From positions 1 through 64,000 of the forward strand of contig JAVRFV010002366.1 in assembly GCA_032716605.1 (NCBI GenBank): a stretch of 64,000 nt of DNA, in the 5' to 3' direction. Made by a program: the position numbers and the translations under genes. The stretch is from Paralithodes platypus. Taxonomy: Eukaryota; Arthropoda; Malacostraca; Decapoda; Lithodidae. Shown piece after piece: positions 54,631-64,000 of this stretch (the first letter of the stretch is position 1; each line of letters starts with the position of its first letter). The notes below the pieces were generated by a model. It saw only the letters and a list, made by a program, of their open reading frames with translations. It searched no databases and was not told where the DNA came from.

Positions 54631-54746
54631 GATATATTTGTATATTTTTCAATAGAAAAATGTCCAGGCCGAAGGCCGGTTCCTCTTAAATTACAGGCTC
54701 GCTATCGCTCCCCAGGAAATAATAGACACCTAATTGACACAAAAAG

Positions 54747-55240
54747 TCTAAATTATAGGTTTGATTCCCGGAGGGAAGAAAGAAAACCTAATATTTAGTA
54801 GAGGCCCCGTAATCATTGACGATATGCCTATTAGTATAATGGCCTCCATTCAAGCGCCCACGGTAGCCAGTTTGAATCTACCGCCGCGGGGAAGAACGGA
54901 GTATCCATCATAAGGGTAACGCTTATTCTCTTATGGAATCGTCTTATGATTGGGTACTCTCTACGAAAAAAACCTTCGTAAAATATAAAAAATAAAAATA
55001 TACTTAATAATTGTTATACTATAGCTTTCCATCTTGTGGATTTCTTGTGTGGGGTTCCTTGCCGCTGCTCCCTGAGCCGCCATTCCTTCTTCACTGACAT
55101 ATTAAGATTCACCTCAGGACATCAAGCGAATGGGAAGGGGATGGACGGGAGGGCGCTACAATGTCAATGATTACGGGGCCCCTACTAAATATTAGGTTTT
55201 CTTTCTTCCCTCCAGGAATCAAACCTATAATTTATTAGTG
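54747..55240. repeat. Inverted repeat with about 75-bp arms
   Basis: Left arm 54747-54825 (GGTTTGATTCCCGGAGGG ... CATTGACGATATGCCT) is the reverse complement of 55158-55232 (CAATGATTACGGGGCCCC ... GGAATCAAACCTATAA). The loop of about 330 bp contains a tRNA-like stretch (TAGTATAATGG ... AGTTTGAATC). Probably a MITE. Confidence 0.75.
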
Positions 55241-55801
55241 GCCCCTCCATCATTGACGATATGCCTGATATCTTAAGACTGGAGGGGGACATTCGTGACA
55301 ATATCAACACACTAACAAATTACCTCAGGTAGAGACAAAGAATCCGTATAACAATTTAAGTGTTTATTGTTTACATACAATGTTTATAAAATGGAAAAAG
55401 GGGGAAGCAGTGCGTTACTTCAAAGAAGATCTGCTTATAGTTGACTGGATTTGCACTCTGCGATCCGTCTAAAAGATTGCTTAGGGACATATTCTTATTC
55501 CCTTTCAAACAGGTACTGACCTATAATACTTTGGATTATATACTGGCCTTAAAACTATTTGTACATTCTATAATTGTTTGTACATCTTGTTTATACTATG
55601 TAGTTGTACTGATATATATATATCAAAATAAAATATAATATTGAGCTGTAGAACCAGCTTGACTATTAAGTATCACAGCTCGTGATCTCATCACAATATC
55701 CGGTGGAGGGTTCTAGGGGTCTTTGAGCTATCTAGCACCCCCCCCCCCCCTCCTTTTCACCTTTTAAGATTAACACTTAATTAGTAATAGCACATGGACT
55801 A
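55241..55801. other. Flank of the DIRS element, no gene recognised
   Basis: AT-rich, with a TATA-run at 55612 and a C-run at 55738-55750. The 3' terminus of the DIRS element should lie here, but inverted or split repeats could not be paired with the other end. Confidence 0.45.
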
Positions 55802-56239
55802 CTAGACCCGTTGTAGTAACGCCACACAGGTTAGTTTTGGTTTATCCAGGGCCACCGACAGGTATCGCGTCAAGAAAGTATTGTTGGAAGCCCACAGCTT
55901 TCTGTTAGCTATGTCGTCCACTGAATAATTTTGTATGAATCTAAGAGAAACTGCCCACTTTCTTATATCATGAGCTCTGCCCAATACACCGGGATTACTT
56001 TCCCTGATTACATCTACGAGTAAAGAAGCTAATTTCCGTCTCGTGATGCGATTCCCTGTCCGGTTGACCCATAGGAAGCTTGGTTGTCGAGGTTGTGCTA
56101 CCCTCATAAGCTTAAGTAAAGCTTGTATCGGGCACAAAAGATGGTGTGTGTGTCCTCTTTTAAGCGCCGGAACAGTGTTCATTCTTTGCAATGAACGTGG
56201 GAGACGGAGCGATTTGTACATGTTCGTTCTGTCTCCCAA
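55802..56239 (-). pseudogene. DIRS tyrosine recombinase, C-terminal catalytic part
   Basis: 145 residues. HHLLCPIQALLKLMRVAQPR leads to the catalytic box GRAHDIRKWAVSLRF (His-x-x-Arg) and NTFLTRYLS with the nucleophilic Tyr. DIRS elements integrate a circular DNA intermediate with this recombinase instead of a DDE integrase. It is separated by a frameshift near 56235 from the N-terminal part. All visible catalytic residues are present in the combined sequence. Confidence 0.85.
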
Positions 56240-56830
56240 ACCTAAGGCAGTTGGGTTCGTTGCTCATCGCCGCCAGCTCCGATACTCTGTTTCCTGTCGC
56301 TAAAGCTATCAGGAATACAGCCTTCTTTAATACTGAATCAAAATCCGGCGCCTGGTTATATTTGCGTGAGTGAAGCAATGATAAGGCTTTGTCAAGCGAC
56401 CAGGTAGGCATGAGCTGGCGTGGTGGTGGGCGTAGCTTGAAACATGCCCTCATGAAGCCTTTTTCTTCTGCCTGTGGTATGGATAGACCAGTGAGGTCGA
56501 AAAAGGGGTTTCTAATAGCTGACAAGTGATTCTTTAGGGTCACTACTGAGAAGCGTTTATGTGCAAACAAATAATCTAGGTACTTAAAAATGAGAGCCAC
56601 TGAGGCGTCTGTTTGTGCTGTCTCCACTATCCAGGTTGTGAATGTTTTCCAATGTGATTGGTACTGTCTCCTGGTGGACATAAAATACTGATTAAGAAAT
56701 TTGTTTGTAACACTCTCTCCATACTGGGTTAGCCATTTGGCATTTTGAATGTCCATAAGGCAAAAGTCAGCGAGGTCTTTAGCTTGCCAATTGTTTCCAA
56801 GTGGAAGGACGAGACCGGGAGTAATACCGG
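56160..56830 (-). pseudogene. DIRS tyrosine recombinase, N-terminal part
   Basis: NKFLNQYFMSTRRQYQSHWK and LKNHLSAIRNPFFDLTG form the core-binding domain; FLIALATGNRVSELAAMS is catalytic box I with the first Arg. The frame continues from upstream sequence that belongs to other phases. The next part of the enzyme is in the frame ending at 55802. Confidence 0.85.
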
Positions 56831-57540
56831 GTTCTCGCACCATGTCTTCAATTGGTGATACCACAACTGAGCCGGCCATAGCGGCGCGATCATCGAGACT
56901 AGGCCTCGGTAACCCCGTAGTTTGTGAACTACTTGACACCTGAGTGAAGCGTCTGGAGGAGGAAAAAGATAGATGGAAGTGCACTTGTTCCAGTCCTCTG
57001 ATAATGCGTTGGGACCTCCCGCCGAGGTTATCTCCCGGCGGGTTAGGTAGAGAGGAAGTCTGTGGTTCCCTTCTAATGCAAATAGATCCACTTGTGGACG
57101 GTATGGCTCTGCAATCATCTTGTTGAAGATATTTTGTCTGATTGCCCATTCTACTGAGGTGCTCTGTCTCCGGGACAGAGCGTCTACCCAGACGTTTGCT
57201 ACGCCCGGGAGATAAGATGCATGCAGATGAATGCTCAGCGGTTCGGCTAGAGCAAAAATCTGTTCTGACATTTCCAGCAACCTCCGAGACCTTGTTGACC
57301 CTTGCTTTTGAATGCAGTGTACCGCATTCAAGTTGTCCATTCGAAACGCAATTGACTTCCCCTGTAATGAAGAGCCGTGAGTTTGTAGGAAAAATAGTGG
57401 GACTAAGAGTTCTTGTTGGTTTATATGAAAGTTCATGTCTGGGGACCAAAGACCTTGGCCCTGGTGGCCTAGGCTTGAATGATAACCCCAGCCTATTGTC
57501 GCTGAAGCATCTGTCTACCCATACCATAGGCGGAGGAGAA
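56729..57540 (-). pseudogene. DIRS RNase H and post-RNase H domain
   Basis: The frame from about 57510 gives TDASATIGWGYHSSLG (first Asp), NFHINQQELLVPLFFL (Glu), FRMDNLNAVHCIQKQG (Asp) and NVWVDALSRR (Asp), so the D-E-D-D set is complete. It continues with PQVDLFALEGNHRLPLY and LWPAQLWYHQLKTW, conserved between RNase H and recombinase in DIRS. The enzyme degrades the RNA strand during reverse transcription. The reading frame shifts after about 56830. Confidence 0.85.
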
Positions 57541-57542
57541 AC

Positions 57543-58610
57543 TCACATAATTATTGAGTGCAATATTTCCTTCTTTGCCCAAACCGACAGTAAGTTGTGA
57601 ATTAATGGAGGAATGGTCCATAATTTTCCCGCCGGCAAAAGCGGGAAGAATTTGTTGCCTTTCATGATTAACCTCTTTACTTTCAGCCAGCCCAACTTCA
57701 CAGTTAATTGGATCCAATTGAGAGAACCGACCAGGGACTCCCATGTCGTTCTCGTCGTATTCAGACTGTGGAGAAAACGAAACAGTTTCCTGCGAAATCT
57801 GTTGCGATTGTCCACGCTCTGAATGCGAGTCAGATTGGCCGTGTCCCAGACCAGCCCTATCTATTGGATTTCCCTTGTGGGTACAAGGAGAGACTGCCAA
57901 GTTGACCTTGAACCCTAGGGTCTGTACATGATTTATGACTTTGTTTACATGACTCTGGCATAAACTCTCTAACTCTGCCACTACCAGCCAGTCGTCTAGA
58001 TACCACATCACCTTGATCCCTTGAGCTAATAAAGGTATAAGGGCTTGCCAGACTAATTTTGTAAAGATTCTTGGTGCCAGGTTCAACCCGAAGGGTAATC
58101 TCTGAAAGACGTAGTCTCTTGTCTGATCCTCAAGGCGAGGAATTTTTGGAACGGTTTGTTTATGGGGACATGCCAATAGGCATCTTTCAGGTCTAGGGAG
58201 CACATCCAACCCTGCGTCGGAAGTGTGAGCCTGATTTGATTCACTGTAAGCATCCTGAAGGGTGAATTGTGAATATGAGTGTTCAGATAAGAGAGATCTA
58301 CTACTGGTCGCATCTGCACACTGTCCCTCTTTGGCACAAGAAAAAGTCTGGAGGTGAAAACATGGCAAGTTGAATTTACCGGGACAATGACATGCTTGGT
58401 GATCATTTCTTGGACAAGTGACTCCACCTCTAAAGAAACATGATTGAACTCTTGAGTTTGACGTAAACGAGGTCGTCGGAGCCACCGCCATGTGATGCCC
58501 TTGCTTACCACTGTCCGGGCCCACGTTCGTCGGGGCCAGGCCCTGCGGCATACCTGGAACGACCCAGTTTCTGTACTGGGTCTGTTCGCCGGGACCGCTC
58601 TCGGATCCAA
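57543..58610 (-). pseudogene. DIRS reverse transcriptase, three frames
   Basis: Frame 1 (58610-58120): SRLFLVPKRDSVQMRPVVD and WMCSLDLKDAYWHVPINK (motif A, catalytic Asp). Frame 2 (58120-57900): YVFQRLPFGLNLAPRIFTK (motif B) and KVMWYLDDWLVVAELE (YLDD catalytic pair). Frame 3 (57840-57543): WESLVGSLNWIQLTVKLG and GNKFFPLLPAGKLW (thumb). Frameshifts lie near 58120 and 57890, and a TAG stands in place of a Tyr codon near 57860. The domain order RT, RNase H, recombinase is diagnostic of DIRS. Inactive. Confidence 0.88.
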
Positions 58611-58649
58611 CTCTCCCGCGATAGGCCCCGGGAGAGAGAGTGTGACTGA

Positions 58650-61600
58650 CTAGTTTTTTGGTGGTGGTGTAGTGGAACGAGACGGCTGGCTGGTTTTAGC
58701 AGACTTCGATCCCTGGTGTGGCTTGTTGTGAGACTTACCTTTGTTATCCCACTTGCCTGAGTGTTTACCCTGCCTGTGTTTGTGATGAGTACCTCCCTGC
58801 TGTTGGGGAGCTCTGGGGTCCCAAAAGGACTATTTAGCAGTAGGAGCTTGAGGCTTATTACCGCCTTTAGGTTTAGAGTACGGTTTCTTAAAGGGCTCCT
58901 TCCTAGGCTGGGAGGTACTCTGCCTTAGAACATCTACCATATTGAATACTGCACTCCATGTATCCTGATTAAGTAGTGAGGCAGTTAATACTGGGGAAAG
59001 TGTTGCCCAGCGACCTACATCTTCCGGCAACTTCTTTACTAGGTATACTCTTAAAGATGGGGGCGCATGGGTTGAGATAAACATGGAATGATAATCGCCA
59101 AGCTGTACAAAATTATCTTGCAAAATGCAATGGCACTGAAATAATTATTAACAATGGTATAAAGGATTTTGTGGATCGTCTATACCGGCCCTGTGACGTC
59201 ACAAGAGTGTAATTCCAATATCCAGTCTAGGATAAGGATACTGGTGTGACATCACTATGACGTCACAGGCCCAGTATAGACGATCCACAAAATCCTTTAT
59301 ACCATTGTTAATAATGATTTCAGTGACATTGCATTTTACAAGATAATTATATGCAGGTTGGCGATTATTTGTCCATGTTTACCTCAACCCATGCACCCCC
59401 ACCTTTAAGTCCTGGCATACTCTGACCGCCTCCATGATAGCTATTCTTATATCACCTAAGGACTGAATGGAGTTTTGTAGCAGAAGCCAGCGTGATAGTT
59501 CTGTGGCCTTCCATATATTCTGATCTGAGATGGCCGTAACGGTTCTCGTGGGTGACTGGGCAATCTTACTTACTAGATATTGGGAAAATAGTCTAAGTGC
59601 CTTACTGCGTAACTTGAAATCTCTGTCCAAGTGGGCCGGAGGAGGAGTACAAAAGGGGTCGTTCAATTCGTAAAGTACGAGTTTGGGGGCTGCCAAGAAG
59701 TCAAACAAAGCCGGCGACACCCCTCCGGCCTTATTAACTGATAGTGAGGCCCATAAGTGGTTCTCTTGGGGGATCTGATGGGAGGATTTCGAGGTAATGG
59801 TGGTTGCGAATTGTTGCACCTCTATTTCCCAGTCAACCCACGGACCCGTACCTACCTGCCCCACCTGCAGGGCTGGACTGTGGCCTAGATCGAGCGCCGG
59901 AACTGTATCCAGTTCCGGTGTCAGTGCATTGAGGGACTTTATGTCGTTCATGCCGTCCGATCTTGCCCAGTCTGCGAAAAGTCGTGCAGCTGAGGCGGGA
60001 GGTAAAGCCGGTGATGCAGAGTATACGAAAAAATCAGCACTGTATACATTGGGTATTGCCTTAATAGTAACATCCAATAACTTTCCTTCTACATCTTTGG
60101 CTATGAGTTTCTTACTCTTACTTACCTTGATGGTCCATTCACTAGGGACCGGGAGCTCCCCCGACACGGTCTGCTGTGCCAAATGTGGTTTCTGTGCTAT
60201 CGCCGGAATCCACGAGCAATCTGGCCCGTACAGGAGAGGCATAGGGCCTCTCCTCTGTGGGAGTTTATCCAGAGGGGGAGGAGTAACATCCGTGATTACA
60301 CGGACCTTAGAGGTAGTCAAGGAGGCCGGCACTATCGTGCTACATGCCGTGGCTGATGCCGGATTTACGTTAAGAGGAGGAAAAGAAGCTCGGGGAGATT
60401 TAATGCTGGTAGGCTGTAAAGGTCTTACCGTGGAGTCAATTGGGGGAGCTACCGGGGTACTGGTGGAAGGACCCGAGGTAGTAGGAACATACTGTTGCAT
60501 AATTTTATGTAAAATTTCATTCAGTTCGTCTGTAGTCACACATTTACTGTGGGACCCCCTAGAGGATTGAGAGCTCCCTTCATATTCCTCCTCATTGTTC
60601 ACTTGTTGAGCCGAGGACAGATCCATGTCCTCCTGCTCTCCGGGTAAGTCTATTACTTCCGGCGTTTGTTGCCGGTTTTCAGGTACATGGTTATCCGGTG
60701 GCCAAATGAGATCTGGGACAGACGAGGGGAGGGCGTCTAAGTTAGTATTCTCCCCCGTCATGGTCTGATTATCACTAGAGGGATTTAGCTGTGAGGGTGA
60801 TTGTCTCCAGACTCCCCTGTCCTGTCCTGCAGGTGGTTGCGAGTCCGGTATTACCTGAGAGTCATCATAACTTTGACGTGAGCAGGCTTGTGAACCCCCA
60901 TAGTTCTCGGCTAAAACCCTATTCGACACAATCGGAGGAGCTCTACGTGCTACATAATTTAGCTTAGGTATTGCAAAAGTAAAGTCATGTGGTTCACTTA
61001 AGGACTGAGTATCCACCTCCCTAGGACTCGACTCAGTCCCCTCCGCTCCTACCTCCAATCTTTGTGGTGTGGAGGTAGAGGCGGACGGAAGTGGCCGCGA
61101 CCCCGGCGTAGGCTGGTGACGCGGCTTCGTGACATCCTTGTGGGCACTTTTATGTCCTGCACTACTTTGTCCTGAACTGGATTGTTTTGTCGAAGAATCT
61201 GAATCCTCCCTCCGCCGTTTCGTCGATCTAGAAGACTCAACTGAAGATTGGCGGGATTGCCTATAGGGGTACCATGATCTCGACCGAGACTTAGTACTCG
61301 GGAAAGGGGACCGTCTTCTCTTTAACCGGTCAGGGGGGGTCTCCTCGGCACTCTCACTGTCGCTACTATTACTACTCACCAGTGCGTTAGATAAGACTTT
61401 AGTTTTCGATTTTAGTTTAGTTGACTTGGCCGGAGTTGATTTTACTAAAGGAGATTTTATTACTAGATGATCCCACAGGGCCTCATCGTCACAGTGTAAC
61501 GCTTTATGGGCTACGTCCTTTGCATACCCGTTAAATAAGTTTTTGATCTCTTTTAAAGCCGCAAGGCATGAAAGGTCTCTCTTGTCGAATAGCGCCGCTC

Positions 61601-61784
61601 TTAGTTCTGAGCACACGGCGCATCGTTTCGACACCCATAATCCTCGTGAACGATCGAGGCACTTAACACATTTTATACATAATTTGTGTGCAAAAACTGG
61701 TAATAGAGAGCAGGTAGGAGTAGCGCATAAGTCAAACCGAGGCATGATGGAGTTAGGACCCCCCCTGTGCCGTAATCGGCTCAC
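58650..61784 (-). pseudogene. DIRS ORF1 (gag-like), interrupted by a MITE and an in-frame stop
   Basis: The long first part (61784-59405) begins MSRLRHRGGPNSIMPRFDLC and has an N-terminal Cys-rich motif (CATPTC, CIKCVKC, CAVC; residues about 20-60). A Ser/Arg-rich middle follows, and then a helical C-terminal domain (LHKIMQQYVPT, LSQYLVSKIAQSPTRTV). A 350-bp MITE (59055-59404) splits the frame at TTAA; removing it and one TTAA rejoins 866 codons in phase, ending at a TAG at 58830-58832. The frame is open for another 59 codons beyond that stop, to 58650, with a basic Gly/Lys/His-rich tail, so the TAG is probably a mutation. The product would package the element RNA. Confidence 0.8.
59051..59408. 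mobile_element. Foldback TTAA MITE, family T (copy 2, 350 bp)
   Basis: TTAA at 59051-59054 and 59405-59408 flank 59055-59404. It has the same length as copy 1 and about 95% identity, with arms of about 148 bp. Terminus AGGTGGGGGTGCATGG. Inserted in the Leu codon of DIRS ORF1. Confidence 0.93.
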
Positions 61785-62705
61785 CCAACTACCGCCGGTA
61801 CTGCTACTAAAGTGTTGCTATCTGGAAATAGAAATTTCCAGGAATCAATGCTCATAAGGATAACCTGAGAGGTGTTAACACATCCTACCTCAAGTCCGCC
61901 GGAAAATTAGCTATAGCCACTGCTACTCTAACCTTCCGCTGGACTTGACTTGGAGAATCTATTAGGTTTCTCTGATTCTTTGAACTGCTTACATGTGACA
62001 AAGGTGTCACTGGCCCTTGACGATCTCAAGCGTTCTACTATCAATGACTAGTTGGACTAGAGAGATAGTAAAAGATCACGCATTCTTGTAAGTTGACTAT
62101 TTAGTCAGTGTTACCAATGAACTGTGCGCCGGGCGTACTAAGTTGCCGCGTGAGGCTATCGGTCAGGGCGAGTTCACTCGGCGGGCCGAGTTATTCCCTG
62201 AGGAAATCGCATTTCCGCCGGGAAGTTCATGGTTTAGCATACCACGCCGGGACATTTGGTAAGTTCCGTACCCGTCCGCAGGATGAGAAATGAGCAGCTG
62301 GCTTTGAAAGCCGCCGGAAAAACGAACCAAATTTTTTTCAGAGGTGTTGACTTATCTGTGAAAGTCAGACACCCCCAAAAAACCCACACCAACAGGATAG
62401 AGGGTCATTTGCTTGGAATCCGTGACCATTTTGTTCCTACCTTTTTCTCTCGATGGATTTGACAACCTGAACCATTTTAAAGGAAAATTAGCTCCTATGC
62501 CCCTCTGAAAAATGTTGGCTAACTCTGCTAGATCCCAATTATCAAAATGGCCGCCAACGCCATCTTGAAAAACATGAAATGTAATATCTCTGGCATCAGA
62601 TGAGCTACAAGGACGAATGAGGTGTCCTTTTTCACTAATTCTGGCATTACAAATCCACTGGAATGGTTATTGTATTGTATTGTATATTGTATTGTTATTG
62701 TACCA
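61785..62705. other. Upstream flank of the DIRS element, no ORF recognised
   Basis: This stretch should contain the untranslated leader and one terminus of the element. GC-rich inverted words (CGGCGGGCCGAG) lie near 62175-62195. A TATTGTATTG-rich tract at 62665-62700 precedes the LINE. Confidence 0.45.
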
Positions 62706-64000
62706 TTTGTTGTGTCAATGGTACCAATAGACTGGAAGAGTGCATGTATTGTGCCGTTGTACAAGGGGAAGGGAGATCGGCAGGAGTGTTCAAGTTATAG
62801 AGGTATTAGTTTATTGTCAGTGGTTGGAAAGCTGTATGGCAGGGTGTTGATAGAGAGGATAATAAAGTGTACGGAAGTTGCAATAGGAGAAGAACAGTGC
62901 AGTTTTAGGAGGGGAAGAGGGTGCGTGGATCAGATGTTTGCAGTAAGACAGTTATGCGAGAAGTATTTAGAGAAGCATAAGGAGATATTTTGGGCTTTTA
63001 TGGACTTGGAAAAAGCGTATGATCGTGTGGACCGTGAAGCAATGTGGAAGGTGTTAAGGATTTATGAAATAGGAGGAAATTTGTTAGAAGCAGTTAAGAG
63101 CTTTTATGAAGGGAGCAGAGCATGTGTGAGAGTAGGAAATGGTGAGTTGAGTGAATGGTTTGAGGTAAAGGTAGGTTTGCGACAGGGTTGTGTAATGTCA
63201 CCATGGCTGTTTAATATGTTTATGGATGGTGTGGTGAGGGAGGTGAAAAGGAGAACTATGGGAAGAGGATTGGGTTTAGTAGGAAAGAATGGTAGAGATT
63301 GGGAGTTGAATCAGTTGCTGTTCGCTGATGACACAGCATTGGTGGCGGATTCTGATGAGAAACTGCAGCGGGTAGTCAAAGAGTTTGGTGTGGTTTGTGG
63401 AAGGAGGAAACTGAAGGTGAACGTCAATAAAAGTAAAGTAATGGTGTGTAATAGGGGAGAGCATAGGGTGAATCTAGATGTGAGGCTGGATGGGGAAATA
63501 TTGGAACAAGTAGAGTGTTTTAAATATCTAGGAGGAACGATAAGCAGGAGTGGAGGTATGGAAGTGGAGGTAAAACAGAGAGTGTGTGAAGGAAGGAAGG
63601 TTTTCGGAGCAATGGGAAGTATGTGGAAGACAAGAAATCTCGGAGTGAAAGTAAAAAGTGCACTGTATCAAGGAATTGTTGTGCCAACAGTGATGTATGG
63701 GGCTGAGACATGGGCTCTGAAGAAAAAGGAGAAAAGAGGGCTGGATGTGATGGAGATGAGCTGCTTGAGGAGTATGTGTGGAGTTACTCGTAGAGACAGA
63801 TTGAGGAATGAAGAGATACGTAGGAGAGTGGGGCAGCAGGGACATTTGTCAGCCAGAGTGGACAGAAGGGTGCTGAGCTGGTATGGTCATGTTGAACGAA
63901 TGGGAGATGAAAGGCTTACAAAGAGAATATGTGAGTCAGGTACAAGGGGAGATAGAAGGGCAGGAAGACCCCCATTGAGATGGAGAGACTGTGTAAGAAA
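62706..64000 (+). CDS. RTE-like LINE reverse transcriptase, open frame running off the window
   Basis: About 430 codons without a stop. WKSACIVPLYKGKGDRQECS and ISLLSVVGKLYGRVLIERI form the RT fingers. WAFMDLEKAYDRVDREAMWK carries motif A Asp; GLRQGCVMSPWLFNMFMDG is motif B; LNQLLFADDTALVADSDE is the FADD catalytic pair. VMYGAETWALKKKEKRG and LSWYGHVERMGDERLTKRIC form the C-terminal region. The copy is 5' truncated before the endonuclease, near 62706, and is cut at 64000 by the window. The homologous C-terminus at 23520-23920 shows that about 35 more codons are expected. It is one of the best preserved reverse transcriptases here. Confidence 0.9.

Larger units (their letters stand above)
55802..61784 (-). 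mobile_element. DIRS-type tyrosine-recombinase retrotransposon, degenerate
   Basis: Order on the minus strand: gag-like ORF1, reverse transcriptase, RNase H, tyrosine recombinase. All signature residues of the enzymes can be read, but at least five frameshifts, two or more stops and one MITE disable it. Terminal inverted repeats and the internal complementary region were not identified, so the limits given are those of the coding part. Confidence 0.88.

Noticed and set aside
55441..55638. Hydrophobic 65-residue plus-strand ORF
   Set aside because: AT-driven composition, no homology or splice context; likely chance.

Overview
This is animal nuclear DNA, most likely from an arthropod and probably a decapod crustacean. 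The evidence is spliced coding exons separated by multi-kb introns, several non-LTR families, BEL/Pao, DIRS and piggyBac elements, tRNA-derived SINEs, and a LINE-tail motif near 25.5 kb (GTATGGGCC ... TTCTTATGTTCTTA) of a type I associate with decapod genomes. The organism call is inference. No prokaryotic operon, rRNA gene, intact tRNA gene or CRISPR array was seen.

Layout. 0-3.5 kb: 5' half of a BEL/Pao retrotransposon on the minus strand (gag-like, zinc knuckles, protease, start of reverse transcriptase), cut by the window edge. 3.75-10.2 kb: an RTE-like LINE split exactly at a TTAA by a 5.7-kb piggyBac element whose transposase is broken by two one-base frameshifts. 10.6-22.9 kb: remains or exons of one unidentified minus-strand host gene (seven candidate exons, four with consecutive matching intron phases), its introns packed with LINE pieces, SINEs and MITEs. 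24.6-28.1 kb: a possible plus-strand terminal exon interrupted by a composite hAT array bounded by perfect 8-bp target duplications. 28-43 kb: SINEs, LINE tails, MITEs, palindromes, and two minus-strand ORFs not placed in a known family; one (38.05-39.32 kb) resembles two degenerate retropepsin lobes in tandem. 43.3-54.6 kb: three stacked tandem arrays with periods of 63, 39 and 25 bp; the last is 8.8 kb with about 352 units and appears to have grown from the terminal inverted repeat of a MITE. 55.8-61.8 kb: a DIRS-type tyrosine-recombinase retroelement on the minus strand, with all domains recognisable but many breaks, including a 350-bp TTAA MITE inserted in its first ORF. 62.7-64.0 kb: an RTE-like LINE reverse transcriptase frame open to the window end.

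Most coding capacity here belongs to mobile elements in different states of decay. Nested insertions give a partial relative chronology: piggyBac after the RTE-like LINE, the TTAA MITE after DIRS, one hAT MITE inside the hAT composite. Host coding content is limited to the minus-strand exons, one possible plus-strand exon and perhaps the two orphan ORFs. All assignments come from reading motifs by eye; no database search was run.
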